Part shown: piece after piece, positions 43,885 to 56,160 of the stretch
Position numbering within the stretch: the first letter of the stretch is position 1
Layout: the number at the start of each line of letters is the position of its first letter
Assembly: GCA_015680685.1 (NCBI GenBank)
Contig: MNCI01022333.1
Span: forward strand, 230,546-294,545
Direction: 5' to 3'
Length of the DNA: 64,000 bases
DNA from: Gnetum montanum
Lineage: Eukaryota > Streptophyta > Gnetopsida > Gnetales > Gnetaceae
Notes under the pieces: model-generated
Told to the model about the DNA's origin: nothing
Seen by the model: only the letters and a program-made list of their open reading frames with translations
The model's database searches: none
Position numbers and translations under genes: made by a program

Positions 43885-45301
43885 AATGCCATGACTTTTA
43901 TGGCTAAGGAAACACTTGACTAATTATTAATATGATGTTCACTTTTTTAATTGAAATATTTTTCTTAAAGGTATTTTTATTTTAAGTTTGATTAGCATTA
44001 AAGCATATCTAGAAGGCCTGAAAATTTTTAAGTGATCCATAGAGCTTTGGTAAAATTAACGTTCTTACACATTCTTTGTGTTTAATCTATTTGGTGGATT
44101 CTAATAAACAATAAACCATGAATTAATATTAAACACCTAACATTTGGTATTACTTAATCTTAATGTTGGTTCAATTTCAACTCCTTTAATTTATAATCAA
44201 TTCCTTAAATTTCAAACACCCTAAATTATTGGGGTAACACTACTTTATAAAGTTGGTTTTAAGTTTTATGAATGTTTCATGTTGGCTATATGTCCTAGGG
44301 TATATATAGTCATCTATCTTCTATACCTATTAATATAAACAAAAGCAACTTTAGAATAGGAGATTTTAACTTGTTTGGAAATTGCCCATATTCATAAAGG
44401 TTTATTAATAAAAGTTGGCTAAGATTCATAAACCACCACTTTAGAAAATTAGGGCCAACACAAACATGCCACACATAGAAAAATTATAGTACTTATTTTA
44501 TTTACCCAATGAAAAAGTTTGTTTTGTATTTTATTTAATATAAAGTACTCTTCTAATACTTACCCTACCATGAAAAAAAATGTTGTACATCTAAGTTATT
44601 CTTAAAATACTTAAATTATTAACTATGTTCCAACTAAATATTATATTGGTTGTTTGTCTTAAGCATAAACATAATCAAATATTTAGATCCAAAAGAGCAT
44701 CTACTAACGTCTTACAAATACCAATAAGGTTCTCAGACTCTTAAATTTAAGGTTATCATCCTTAAATTTAAAGGGGAAAAATTTTAGTGGTCAATATGCC
44801 ACGAGTTCCCCCCGTGAAACAGGTACGAAACTGCCAACAGTAATTAAAAAGCTTGGAAGGTGCAATTCCTTAACGTATCTTTAGCGTTCATGGTTAATTC
44901 CTAAGTTTAATTCTATTCTCAAGTGGAAACTTGAAAAAAGCAACAAAAGTTAACAAAATTTTTTTACTAATAATTATAATATCAAAACGTGAAGAACGCC
45001 TAGACGGTATAATGCATAATACAGACATAAGCACACGCATCAAAAATATGGATAAGCCTTGGAGGATAATACACCCCACAAACTTAATCAATATGCACGC
45101 TGGAAACTTATGCATAACCCCTGGAGGATAATATACTTTGAATGGTGGAGTGAAACTTAGATGTTGACTCTTCAAGAAGAAGACAACATAGGCACTTAGT
45201 GGTGTTGAAGAAGACACCGTAGGTGCTGAATGGTGTTAGGTGAGGGACTTTATTGGTGCATGATAGTGGCTTCTTATTTAAGATTCTCTTGGAGATGAAA
45301 C
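43885..45301. other. AT-rich intergenic region downstream of the receptor gene
   Basis: No gene recognised. A short inverted repeat AAATTTAAGG-TTATCA-TCCTTAAATTTA lies at 44745-44772. AATACACCCCACAAAC and related phrases near 45068 and 45125 form a small repeat (GGAGGATAATA). Confidence 0.45.
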
Positions 45302-48300
45302 TCAAACACTGATTCTATTGGAAAGTTCCTCCAAGAAATGGGAAACAAAGGTCATGTCTGGTCTTTGGTAAGGGTTTTCACTGGTACAGCATAGTGCCAT
45401 TTTTATAAAGTCAGAAATGCAATTCCACAGCAAAGTATCCTCAATGCATTCTGATGGCAGCTTTTTGTGCAATGCTTGCTCTAATTTATCAGGGAATGAA
45501 TCCAACACCCAACTGTGTAAATTGCAAAACCCATCAGGATTTTCATCAGTTGGGCTTTTACCTGTTGCCATTTCTAACAAGGTTACTCCATAGCTGTATA
45601 CATCTCCCTTAGGCGACACCATTCCCCCACCTCCATACTCTGCAAATTCATTATCATGTCAAAACCCATCCTAAGAAAATTCTTAAAATCTAAATTAGTG
45701 AATGTGTAACGACTAACCATAAATATCATGTATAACAGAAACCTCTATTATAGAGGCTTGTAAGGGTAAAATTTAGGCAGTGTCAAATAAAGGATGATTT
45801 CAGAAAATTCAAATAAAGCCAAAGTACCAGGATGTAAGTATTTACCTGGAGGAATATAACCAATTGATCCTGCAAGAGACAAACTGGAAGATACGGAAGA
45901 TACAGAATTAGTGCAGAGGAACTTTGCAATACCGAAATCAGCAACATGAGCAACCATATCTTCATCAAACAAGATGTTGCTGGGTTTTATGTCACAGTGG
46001 ATGATTTGAATACTACTATAATGATGCAGGTATTCTAGCCCATGTGCAATATCCATGGCTATATTCACCACCTCTCTGAAGGACAGGTATTCATTCTCTC
46101 TCTGCAGGGCTTGTGCCAAACTTCCTTTGGGCATTAGTGGCATGACCAGGGCTTTGTGTGCGCCTTCCCAACAAAAACTGATGATTTTTACTAAATTTCT
46201 GTCCTTCACCATGCTCAAGGCCTTGCATTCTAAAACAAAGCCTTTCAAGGATTCTTGATTAATTTTGTTAAGGAGCTTAATAGCCACATCAGTGCCATCT
46301 CTGAGAGTGCCCCTATATAGGGAGGCCAGTATTGTGGAACCCAACAACTTGTTGATGTTGAATCCTCCGGTGGCTTCGCTGATGTCTCTGTAAGAGAACC
46401 GATTTCCATAGTTCTTCTTCCAGTTGTCAAATTCACAATTTAACACACCTCTATCCCCTCTATCCTTCAGACTCCTTGTGCAGTAGATTGATACATAGAA
46501 AACAAGGCAAATTACCAAAACACCAGCGTAGGCAGCAACTGGAGCAATGATTTTTACCTTGGAATCAGTGTGAGTGTTTGTCATGGATGTGCAAGCAGGT
46601 AGCTGTACCCATTCTCCACAGAGCTTCAGATTTCCTAAAAATGATAGCTTGTTAAAATGACGAAATGATGCTCCCTCTGGAACTTCTCCAATTAGATCAT
46701 TGAATGAAAGATTAAGGATCTGAAGCATCTGCAATTTCTTAAGGTCAAAATGTATTAAACCAGAAATATTGTTTTGGGAAAGGTCCATGGACACGAGGTT
46801 CTCCAGGTTGCTCAGAGACCTTGGAATTGATTCTTGAAACTCATTAAACGATAAATCCAGTTGTTGCAGGTTGTTGCAGCCTTCAAGAACAGATGGAATG
46901 GTGTCGCTGATTCTATTTGCTGAAACATTTAGGGCTTCAGTGTGAATCATCTTACCAATTTCTATTGGCAATTTTCCATGCAAGGAATTGTGGGACAAAT
47001 TGAAGTAGATTTGAATATTGTAGAGATTTTCCACTTCCGGTGGGATGGAGCCATCGAACTTATTTGAAGAAAGGTCCAGCAGCTCTAATTTATAACATTG
47101 TCCTAAGTTGGGAGGGATCGAACCTGAGAAGTTATTATGATCCAAGACTAAACGTCTTAGATTTGGCAGGTTACCAATTGCATCAGGAATTCCCCCCAAC
47201 AAGTTATTTTGTATTGAAAGCTCGTACAAAGTAGAGCCAAGCCTCCCAATTTTAGAGGGTATGCTGCCTTGCAATTTGTTATTACCAAGAGAAATTCTTT
47301 GAATTTTCTTGAATTCTCCCACCGACCCAGAAACACGACCTGTGAGCTTGTTATCAGACAAATCAAGATTTATCAGGTTTTCCAGTTTCCCCAAGGCCTT
47401 CCAAGGTATTGGACCGGATATAACTTTCCCATTCAAAAGTAGTGTCGACAGGTTGAATGGGAACACTTCTGGCAACATTCCCTTTAGCTTGTTGGAGGAT
47501 AGATCCAGAACATTTAAGGTGGAGCAATTTGAAAAAGCAGATAAAATAGAAATTGTGGGAGAGCCATCATTTACAAGACGATTGGACATTACCCTGAAAA
47601 CAGTCAACGACAACCTTCCAAGCTGCAGAAAAATGACTCCTATCAGCTGATTTTTATCAAATACAAGTGTACGAAGATTGCTGCAGTTCCCTAAAGATGG
47701 AGGAATGCTGCCTATTAGGTTGTTTCCCGACAAGTAGAGAACATATAGGTTTTCCAATGTGCCCAGCTAAGAAGGAACATAGCCTGTAAAAGCATTTTGA
47801 TGCATGTTTACATGGCTAAGTCTAGACATGTTGCCAAATGATTCAGGAATATCACCAGCCAATTGAGGATTTTCAAAAACATATAGAAATATAAGATTCT
47901 TTAGCTTGCAGATTTCTTGTGGTAATGTGCCAGTTATGGGTGTCCGATAAATGTACAACTGTTCCAGTGAAGAGAGGTTTCCTATGGAAGAGGGAATTGA
48001 ACCAGAGAGATTGTTTGTCTGGAGGGCTAGTATCTGAAGACTGAACATGTGGCCAATGTTGTGAGGAATGCTACCATGCAAGTTATTCTGTGCAATGGAC
48101 AGTATTTGCAGCTGTGTAAGGTTTGTAAATGTGTCAGGAATGGTACCCTGGAGCCTATTTTCGCATAGATACAAAGTTTGCAGGTTTTTCAAGGTGCCCA
48201 GCTAGGGAGGAATTGTACCATGAAATGAATTATTGCAAAGATCAAGGTACGTGAGAGAAGATAAATTGCCGAGGGATGGAGATATTGTACCTTCGATTTG

Positions 48301-48573
48301 CATGCTGTAAAGATCAAGCTTCACCACTCTTCCAGCTGAATTGCATTCAACATTACTCCAGTTACAGTAGTGTATGGAGTTAGGATGCCAATTAACCAAA
48401 GCTCCATTAGGATCAAAATCCACCATTTTCTTGAATGTAAGCAAGCTTTCGACGTCTTGTTCATGCAATAATTTTGCAAAGTGAAAACTGCCATTCATCA
48501 TGCAAATCGCAAACAAAACTAGATGCCATAATACAGCACTTCTACGCAGCATGTTTGCTATTGGGATCTCCAA
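45302..48573 (-). pseudogene. LRR receptor-like serine/threonine kinase with two in-frame TAG codons
   Basis: Two exons, 48573-45846 and 45639-45302, with a 206-bp GT-AG intron in the kinase domain, give 1022 codons without frameshift. Layout: signal peptide (residues about 1-35), N-cap WHPNSIHYCNWSNVEC, some 20-plus LRRs (about 75-590), membrane segment IIAPVAAYAGVLVICLVFYV, then a kinase with VAIKLLNK (Lys kept), IIHCDIKPSNIL (non-RD), VADFGIAKF and PPEYGGGGM after splicing. The glycine loop reads LGSTILASLYRG and lacks the usual GxGxxG. It resembles the plasma-membrane pattern-recognition receptor group (LRR-XII-like, as in FLS2 or Xa21). TAG occurs at codons 124 and 269, each in an IP(P/S)-stop-LG context where Gln is expected. 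Because the remaining frame is clean, the loss looks recent; a sequencing error or another functional allele is possible. Confidence 0.88.
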
Positions 48574-49869
48574 CTTAACCTAAACGTTGCAGAGTGTTTG
48601 GCGTCACTGGCTTGGAATGCTGAATTTAAAGACTCTCAAGGGAAAGTTCATGTTGTACATCATATTATTATTTAACTCAATGACCAAGCCACCGGTGGCT
48701 CTGATTATTATTGGACTCAATGACCAAGCCACTGGCATCTCTCATGTGAGTCTAGACGCGCTTCCTCATTGTTGTGCATTATTAGCACTCATTTGGACTT
48801 TTGTGACCCTACTTTAAAATTCATTGGGTGGTGGGCCTCCTTGTTATTGTTACAACTGCACTGCATTAATTACGGAATCAAACTTTTCATGCCTTGAGAA
48901 GGCTTATTCTTTGTTCTTTTGATCATGCATTAAGACTCTTCTCAAATTGCTTCTTTGAAATTAAGTAATGGGGCTATTCTATTAACTTTGCTCGCTCTTC
49001 TCTAAAATTAAATTAGTGAACCTTTTCTTTGTTCTTTCTACCTTACTATGACTTTTCTAACCTTACTTCTTTAAAATTAAACTAGTGTGCCTTTTCTTTG
49101 TTCTTCTAACCCTACTACGATAATTATGTACTCAAATTTTTCTACTCCAGAAATCATGCTTAGATTTTTCTTACCTTGACCCTTCATCAGGTTAGAATTT
49201 CAAGATTTTAGTAGGTATCAAAAGGAGATTCTCTAACTTTTAAAAAAAAAGTAGAAATATATTTTGTTTATTGTTAAAAAGTATCATGAGTATACAACAT
49301 CATCATCATAGCCTTGTACTAACAAAATATGAAGGGTTACATGAGATCTCTTTTGTCATTATGAAAAGCTAGATCTTTATTTATTTACAATTTTTTCAAA
49401 TCATCTTCAATTATTTTTTCAATCTTTTTATGTTCCTTTTGATATCTTTTTTGGAATAGTGATGTAGGAAGCTTTTCTATAGGCTCATTATCTAATTTAT
49501 TGTGTACATTCCCCAACCATATAAGACATCATTCTTATAGCTTATTTGAAATAGAAGCAACTCAAAATCTTTCTGTAATATATAAAACTATGCAATCTAT
49601 TAGTATTATTATTATTTGTAACATTCAACATCCATCAAAGCATCTAAATTTTTGCCATATTGATTTGTTATTCATTCTTCTTTTGTATTCGTCAACATTA
49701 ATCACCATAAAATATAGCAAGTATAATGGCTATCCTATTGTAGTGAGCAACCTCTTACCATTGAATTGTCATGTTTACTTTACTACTATTTATGTTGTTG
49801 TCCAAATTGCATTCCATAAATTCTTGTATTGATTTTTAGTCCTAACCTTTTAGCATCTAGAAGTTAATT
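48574..49869. other. Upstream flank of the receptor gene
   Basis: The first about 70 bp match the flank of the receptor fragment at 32723. Near 48676 and 48715 the phrase CTCAATGACCAAGCCAC is repeated. No gene recognised; frame 49500-49832 is AT-rich and lacks known motifs. Confidence 0.45.
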
Positions 49870-50534
49870 GCAATAGACAATGATGATACGATGATATAAA
49901 ATTTATCATAGTTATATAAAATCTTCAAAATTTACACGTTAGTAAGATTACCTTAAATTAAATTAACTCATATATTTGACAAGGTGAATCTCTTTTTTAA
50001 AGCTTTAAACTAAAATCTAATGAGCTATGCATGTGTCATTGCATCTCATAAATTATTGGATATGGTTTGGTTTGATTCAAGATAACTTGGTGCATTCATT
50101 TTTAAGAATTTAATGCTCTTAAGGAAATTTTTGTAAGTGGTCTCAATTGGAAAACAAAATGTAAACTTATGTGATGGTAGTCTTGGAAAAGCACATAAAC
50201 TTGATGTGATGTAAATGAGCCCTGGTGCCTTAGAGGTGATGTGATGTATATTAGCCTAACAGAGACAAGAGTGGAAGTGGAATTTCATTTCTTTTTGTGG
50301 GTATCACCTTCATTGGCAGACTTAGTCCTCGATCCTTCATTGGTCTCCCTTGAATCGTTGTGGATTGGTTAGTCTCGCTTGAATCATTGCAGATACAAGT
50401 CCATAACCATAAGTATTCGCATTCATATTTTACGATGAAAAGCACGAATAAAAGCACCATAGTAACGATGATTCTAATGGTGTAACTATCCCCTACTTTT
50501 TGAGTTTTACTTTTCTATTATCAGTATCTACACC

Positions 50535-50880
50535 ATGCTAGAGGACAAAAACGACGGGTTGTAAACGGAGGAAATGTGTGTACTTTCAAAATTGCGGAGA
50601 AAACGAGTAATGAGTCTTCTGCGCCATGCACAAAATTTTCGTGAAGTATCTTTTCAGGAATACGAGTTCGCTTTCAATGCTAAAAGTGTGAGAAAACGCG
50701 TATAGCGTCTTGTGGGTCCATGTACAAACTTTTCGAGAAGGTTCACATTGACTTTGACCTAAAAGAAACCGGAGGACAATTCACGTTCATTGAATGCCAA
50801 AATTGCGGAAAAAACGTCTACCGCTTCTTCTCAGCCCATGCAAAAAATTTCCGAGAAGCTGCCTCCAGAGACTTAGTTCA
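50535..50880 (+). repeat. Tandem units with ACGCG/AACG motifs, copy 2
   Basis: About three units of 110-120 bp, each with GCGGA-AAAACG or GAGAAAACGCG, a CCATGxACAAA phrase and TTCGAGAAG. They are homologous to the two units at 34515-34745. Confidence 0.6.
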
Positions 50881-50897
50881 AAAAAGACCAAAAACAG

Positions 50898-51191
50898 ATG
50901 GTAGAGGGTAAAATATGGTTTTTTTATAGAGATCTTAGGTATTTTCCTAAGCATACAGTTGAGAATGAGCATTACGTGAATTATCGTTCACCTCATCCTC
51001 TAAATGCAATGAACCTACAAAGTTTTCACAAGAACAAAGTAGTTGCTGCAATATTGTGGATTTTCTGGATCTATGTTATTTTCCATTTTAGCTTTATTTA
51101 TAATGATAGTGTTAGCCCTAGCCCTGGACCCATTGACTGTTGCTATCTTGAGTCTTGTGACTGCAATCATCCTTCTCCCGGTTTCAATTAA
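50898..51191 (+). CDS. Small membrane-anchored ORF, copy 2 (hypothetical, 97 aa)
   Basis: The frame starts MVEGKIWFFYRDLRYFPKHT, passes HYVNYRSPHPLNAM and a hydrophobic anchor HKNKVVAAILWIFWIYVIFH (residues about 47-66) and ends with a Cys-containing tail DCCYLESCDCNHPSPGFN. The part from VEGK to the anchor stays in frame between both duplicated blocks, with one in-frame 15-base difference. An internal Met at residue 38 could instead give a 60-residue secreted-peptide-like precursor. No family is recognised. It may be chance conservation of regulatory DNA. Confidence 0.3.
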   Translation: MVEGKIWFFYRDLRYFPKHTVENEHYVNYRSPHPLNAMNLQSFHKNKVVAAILWIFWIYVIFHFSFIYNDSVSPSPGPIDCCYLESCDCNHPSPGFN

Positions 51192-51739
51192 GGTTTACCC
51201 ATAATGGCTGTGTTACTCCTGGCCTTATGGCTGTAATCATCCTTCTCCTAGATGCAATTACTGCTCTCGTGGTTACCTTATGTGATTTGATGGTTAAAGC
51301 TTACTGCTCTTGGACTGTGTGGAGTATCTTGCCACCAAACTTATGCCAGATTTACTGTTGTGCTGAATTTACAGGGCAGGGCGATTGGAATTTATATGCT
51401 AAACGTTAACAATCAGACAGATAAGCACGTTTAAGAATCCAGAGAAAACAAATCTGCCTGTGGGGACGAGTCTCACTTAAGAACTCCAAAAAACCACTTT
51501 CAAGATGCTTGATTTTTGAGCTTTCCATGATTTTGTTTTTATCCAAAAGGCTCCAATGAATATCTACATGTTTTGGAGTCCAAGCATTCAATTGAAAGAA
51601 GTTTTGTGTTTATCGGCCAGTAAGTGAGCATGAAAGTCATTATGTTTATGGATGTTAACATGATGCGATGTAAAGCATAAGATACACATGTACACAACAT
51701 AAAATTGTTGTGGTTAAGAAACTTTCTAGGATACCTTGG

Positions 51740-52150
51740 AACATCGCCCTTGTGACCATGATTGTAAGTCAAATCAATCAAACGTGCATTATTTGGGCCT
51801 TTCTATGAACCTTGGAACCATCCCCGCTGCTACGGCTACAAGAAACTTCAAGTCAAATCAATCAATATTTACATAAACACTTTTTCTATAGAGCAGGCCT
51901 TGGAACCATCCCACTTCCACTTCCATGATTAAAAGAAACGTCAAGTCAATCAAGATTTGCATAAACGTGGTCTTTCTGAAAAGTCACGTCAATCAAGATT
52001 TGCATAAACGTGGTCTTTCTATACACTGGGCCTGTCTATGAACATTAAAACGATCCCCACTAAGTCAAGTTAAACGAGCTTGCAAGAAAAGTCAAGTCTG
52101 TCACATGTTATAGTTTTTGGATTTTCTATGAACCTTGAAAGCATCTGGTA
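51740..52150 (+). repeat. Degenerate tandem repeat
   Basis: About four units of 60-110 bp share CTTGGAAC-ATCCC, AAGTCAA-TCAATCAA and ATTTGCATAAACGTGGTCTTTCT (the last block is repeated almost exactly at 51953 and 51995). No coding sense. Confidence 0.6.
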
Positions 52151-54689
52151 ATGAGCCAAGTCAAAATGGAAATTTTTATCATGTTCAGGGGTAACATTTG
52201 CACGTTAGCATTGACGATGGTTTGTTCATCAGCGTAGCCTAATTTTACGGCTTCACGATTTATTTTAAGTTTTCTTTCTCCAGAAATTATACGTTATTTT
52301 TAGAAGTACATTTTCTCATCCTCTCTGTGGATATTACGAGGCAATTAAAGGACGAGCTCAAACACTAATAAAATATGCACATTGCATTTCATTCCTTTAA
52401 GATCCTTCCTTACTTGCATTACCAAAATGAAGAGACAAAGCTTCCATGAACGCCAATCCGTTGCTGCAATTTTATAGAATAATTTTAGGGCTCTTCTCTG
52501 ATTCTCACGTTTAGTTTGACTGATTTTAACTAGTTTAACTATATATTTATAATATATATCTATTATTTAGCTCGAGAGAATCTTATATATTTTACAAATT
52601 AATAAAATCTCGAATTGATTTATTGAGAATTGATATTCATATTGAAAACCAAAATCAAAATGACTGTACCTTATTCAATAATAATTCTTGTGAAAATTTC
52701 TATTAATTTGATTTATAGTGTTTCTTTTCCATGGCGTAGACTTTACATAGCATTTTTTTTCTATGGCCTGGACTTTCCATGCACTGTATTGGTCTCTCGG
52801 CCAAAAATATTGCCTGCCAAGAAACAGGTACTTGCAACTTGGAAGCTACAACATGCGTATTTTCCCCCAAAGCAGGAATCACTTGGTTGGTTGGAATCAC
52901 TTGGTTGGTTGGCATGTTGCAGGAAAAAACTTGTATCATTTGTTTTTTTTTTACCCTTATTAATGCTTAGTCAATTTGTATTTTTCAACGAAAATGTAAT
53001 ACCCGTTCCATATATCTGATGGGTCTTTAGACTTAATAAAGCTTCAATTTTGTCTTCCTTCCCTTTTAAAACCATTTTAATTAGACATGTTAAAGATTAT
53101 ATAGATTTTATTTGCATGTAAATGGTTGTTCAAATAGTTATAAGAATATTTTTTTATTATTCATAGTTTGCATATTTTTTCTTTTCAAAAATATTTTTAG
53201 AATTAAATTTACCCTGCCTTTTAATCTTATAACTATATTTTAAAAAGTTTGAATTTGTTGAAGTTTAGAGCCCTTAAAAATCATAATTTTGGGAGACTTT
53301 GGATAGTGTTAGTGGTTGCAAAATTTTGCAAGAATTGCAAAAGAATTGTGATAAGTAAAATTGTAAGTCTAGATTTCAGAGAAATCCTCCAAAGATATTA
53401 AAATTATGTTTTAAAAGTAACTGTATCATAAATAAGTTTATATCACCGTTTCTATTTATTAAAAATAGATAAATATATCATTTTTGTAAAATTCAGTATA
53501 TGAAATAGACATAGATGTATCATGTCGTTAAAGGTCAAAATTGCTTTGGAACGTGATTGCGTTTGGGAATTGTGAACCAGAATCAATAATGCTCTGTTTA
53601 TGAAAATTCGTTAAGAACCGTAATCCTGATGATGCATGATGATTAATTTCCAATATTTTAACTAATTACTACCAGGAAAGATTCGCAAACTCAAATGATT
53701 TCTCTCCTGATGACATCTGCCCATCCTTAACTATACTGGCTCTCTTATTTTCTATGAATTCTCTAATTATTGTAACCTTCTGTTTTATCTAAAACTTGGT
53801 TTTAGTTCTTAGATTTTGAATTTGTTCTGTATCAGAAAAAGCTCCTAACCCATGCTCACATGTTCGCATCTTTTTCTTGAAAAGAAGTCGCATGGCCGTC
53901 AAGGGAAACGGTAAAAAATGAGGGAATAAAACTGAAAGTGATTTATGCACCTTGTTCATTTAATCTTGTAAAACATCATTGCTTCTTTGTTTACAATTTC
54001 ATTCCATTTAAAGTCAACTATGACGAGGAAATCGACACTTCAAAATAGGACCTCTGTTTCTTGCTATGTTACGTGTCTCTGCACGTAAGCAACATCCAAT
54101 AAAGAGGCCAGTCATTCCGAATAACACTTGGCCCCCAACACCCCCCCCCTTCTTACTATGGAAGTGTCCACCCGAAGAAATTATAAAATCAATAATCATA
54201 CTTGTGGAGCAAAGAATCTTAAATTAGGAAATACGTTTTGGAACTAAAATTCTTACTTTGGTAATACAAGGCTATAATATTACACAACAAAAAAGGAAGA
54301 GCCGAGCTTGCATGACAAATGATTGTTTGGACAGTGCATTAGAAAAATTTGCAATTTGAAATGAGGATTAAGGATATTTTAAAATGAGTTTATGAGCCTA
54401 AGGTGGGTTTAGGAGACGAATGTATTTGGAATACTAAATTTTACTTTTTATATTAATTTTATAATAAAATTGATAGTGCACATGTGTCATATTACAATCT
54501 TACAAATTGATAGTGCACATGTGTCACAATGAGAGATGGCCATGGAGACTAATTTATAGAAAGCTCTAGAGGTATGAACTTCAAAGTCTACACGTTTTTG
54601 TTTGAGTATCACCTTGACCCATTAGGACATAGAATACAAGTGTGTTTTTCATGATGGTGCTTATAGAAGCCATACCAACAATGATTATA
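52151..54689. other. Gene-free stretch
   Basis: No supported gene. A 20-bp unit GGAATCACTTGGTTGGTT is repeated at 52876-52915. A run of C lies at 54141-54149 inside a minus-strand frame (54014-54199) that has hydrophobic character but no recognisable family. Confidence 0.45.
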
Positions 54690-55260
54690 TGTTCTATATA
54701 ATTGACATTGGAAAATTACTAAAGCTATCTTATTATATAAAAAGGGGGATAAAAATAATTTGAACGATTATTAAATGATTATTGTGAGAAATATTTTTGC
54801 TAAGTTGTTGGGCACAATGCTAGAAAAGAGAATCAATTATTGGGCTAAAAGTAACCAAGTTAGGGCAAGATGTTAAGCAAACAACATCACTCCACTATTG
54901 ATCATTTAGTTATTCTTAGACACTACATAGAGTTTGCAAGAATGCCTACTAAAATGATTCAGTGATTTGTACAAAACTATGGTTGCACTTGCATAAAATT
55001 GGCCTCCCTTCACATTTCATTACAACTCAAAGATTGTATGAAGAAGTGATTATTGAAATTACAGACAATAATTCAAAGAAAAATTTGTTGACATTTCCAA
55101 AGTTCAAAACATTTTGAATATTTTATTAAAAACCTTTGTTTAGCTTGTATCCTGAGACTTTACCCCAAAAACTTTGTGCTCCATGAAGAGGAAAATATAA
55201 TAGCTTTTGCTATTTAAGGGGTTATGACTCCTCTTGCATTTTGATGTAGAGAGTCCATAG
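54690..55260 (+). pseudogene. LINE reverse transcriptase fragment
   Basis: Translated pieces in shifting frames match the non-LTR reverse transcriptase: KKGDKNNLNDY, then FAKLLGTMLEKRINYWAKSN, a frameshifted NNITPLLII/HSTIDHLVI-like stretch (IDHLVxL motif) and HKIGLPSHFITTQRLYEEVI. The catalytic YADD region is not reached. Several stops and frame changes. It may belong to the same LINE family as the fragment at 39590-40090. Confidence 0.6.
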
Positions 55261-55392
55261 TAGCTATGGTAATATTGGAAGAGGGATATGGGACAAAAGG
55301 TTGATCAATTCTATATAAGATGGACCCTTTCAACTTGAAAAATCATTTCTTTATATTTTGTTTTTTTTTTTGTAAAATAGAATCTTTGTACA
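55261..55392. other. Short spacer before element B LTR
   Basis: AT-rich, with a T10 run at about 55363; no gene seen. Confidence 0.4.
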
Positions 55393-56160
55393 TGTTAAGT
55401 GGCGAGGTACCCCTACACTCAACCATACGAATATGAGCGTTTCATGCACGATCCGGTCATACTCCAAGGACTAAGTGCTTACACACCTAAATGGAACACT
55501 TAGGGTTAATCAATCGTTGTCTTCTCAAACTTACTTGTATTGTCACAGTTGTATGGTTATGTAAGCTTGAGGTATATGATTTTTATAACTTTGGTCTTTT
55601 TATGTCTTCTGCTAATACAGTAGAGGGAGAGAGAACTAAGTGGATAATTTATCTTAACTATTCATTAACTAATTTCTAATTGTTCCTAACACCAATATCC
55701 GTTCCCACTTTCTGTACGCATCCTAAACCAGTGCAACGCTGCTAGGATTACCAAACACTGATCGTTACTTGGTTACCAAGTGCTACACGCATGATCGAAG
55801 CGGTCATACTGAATGTACTTAACCAAGAGGGTCGAAGGCTGAGAGAGATATTAATTAACTAGGAAAGAATTAAACATTCAATAATAATTAATTACTAATT
55901 AGCTTAATTTGTATGCTGCAAGGTTTATCATAAAGTTCGTCTTTATTGCCATACACAAATGTGTGTGCTCAGGTACAAATTGCTCGAATAAAGATCCATT
56001 CACTCTATGACTGCTATTGTGGGCACACAGAAATTATTCTAACTCTGGAATGACTAAACTGCAAGAATCTGGCTAAGGGTCTAAGGCTAACTCCCTTGAA
56101 CAAAGGGTGCCACCTCTTATTTATAGAAGATGAGGCAGGACGTGATATTGCGGCTCATCA
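55393..56160 (-). repeat. Element B 3' LTR (768 bp)
   Basis: The left edge TGTTAAG is a mutated TGATGAG; the right edge is CTCATCA, followed by TACCCCCATGACTGAAT, the reverse of the polypurine tract seen before the element A LTR. The TATA box TCTATAAATAAGAGG reads on the minus strand near 56120. Confidence 0.9.

Larger units (their letters stand above)
49870..51310 (+). repeat. Duplicated upstream block, copy 2
   Basis: Same order as copy 1 at 34230-35262. Between them the identity is highest around 50925-51070. Copy 2 has an extra stretch (about 50110-50530) without a match in copy 1. Confidence 0.8.

Noticed and set aside
43658-43907. Repetitive Ile/Val/Thr-rich frames on both strands
   Set aside because: They arise from the minisatellite inside the LTR and carry no protein family signal.
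52703-53019. Overlapping open frames on both strands around a GGTTGG repeat
   Set aside because: They result from a 20-bp duplication in AT-rich DNA; no motif, splice signal or second copy supports a gene.
54014-54199. Minus-strand 61-residue hydrophobic frame
   Set aside because: It crosses a C9 homopolymer prone to length error, matches no family that I recognise and has no supporting context.
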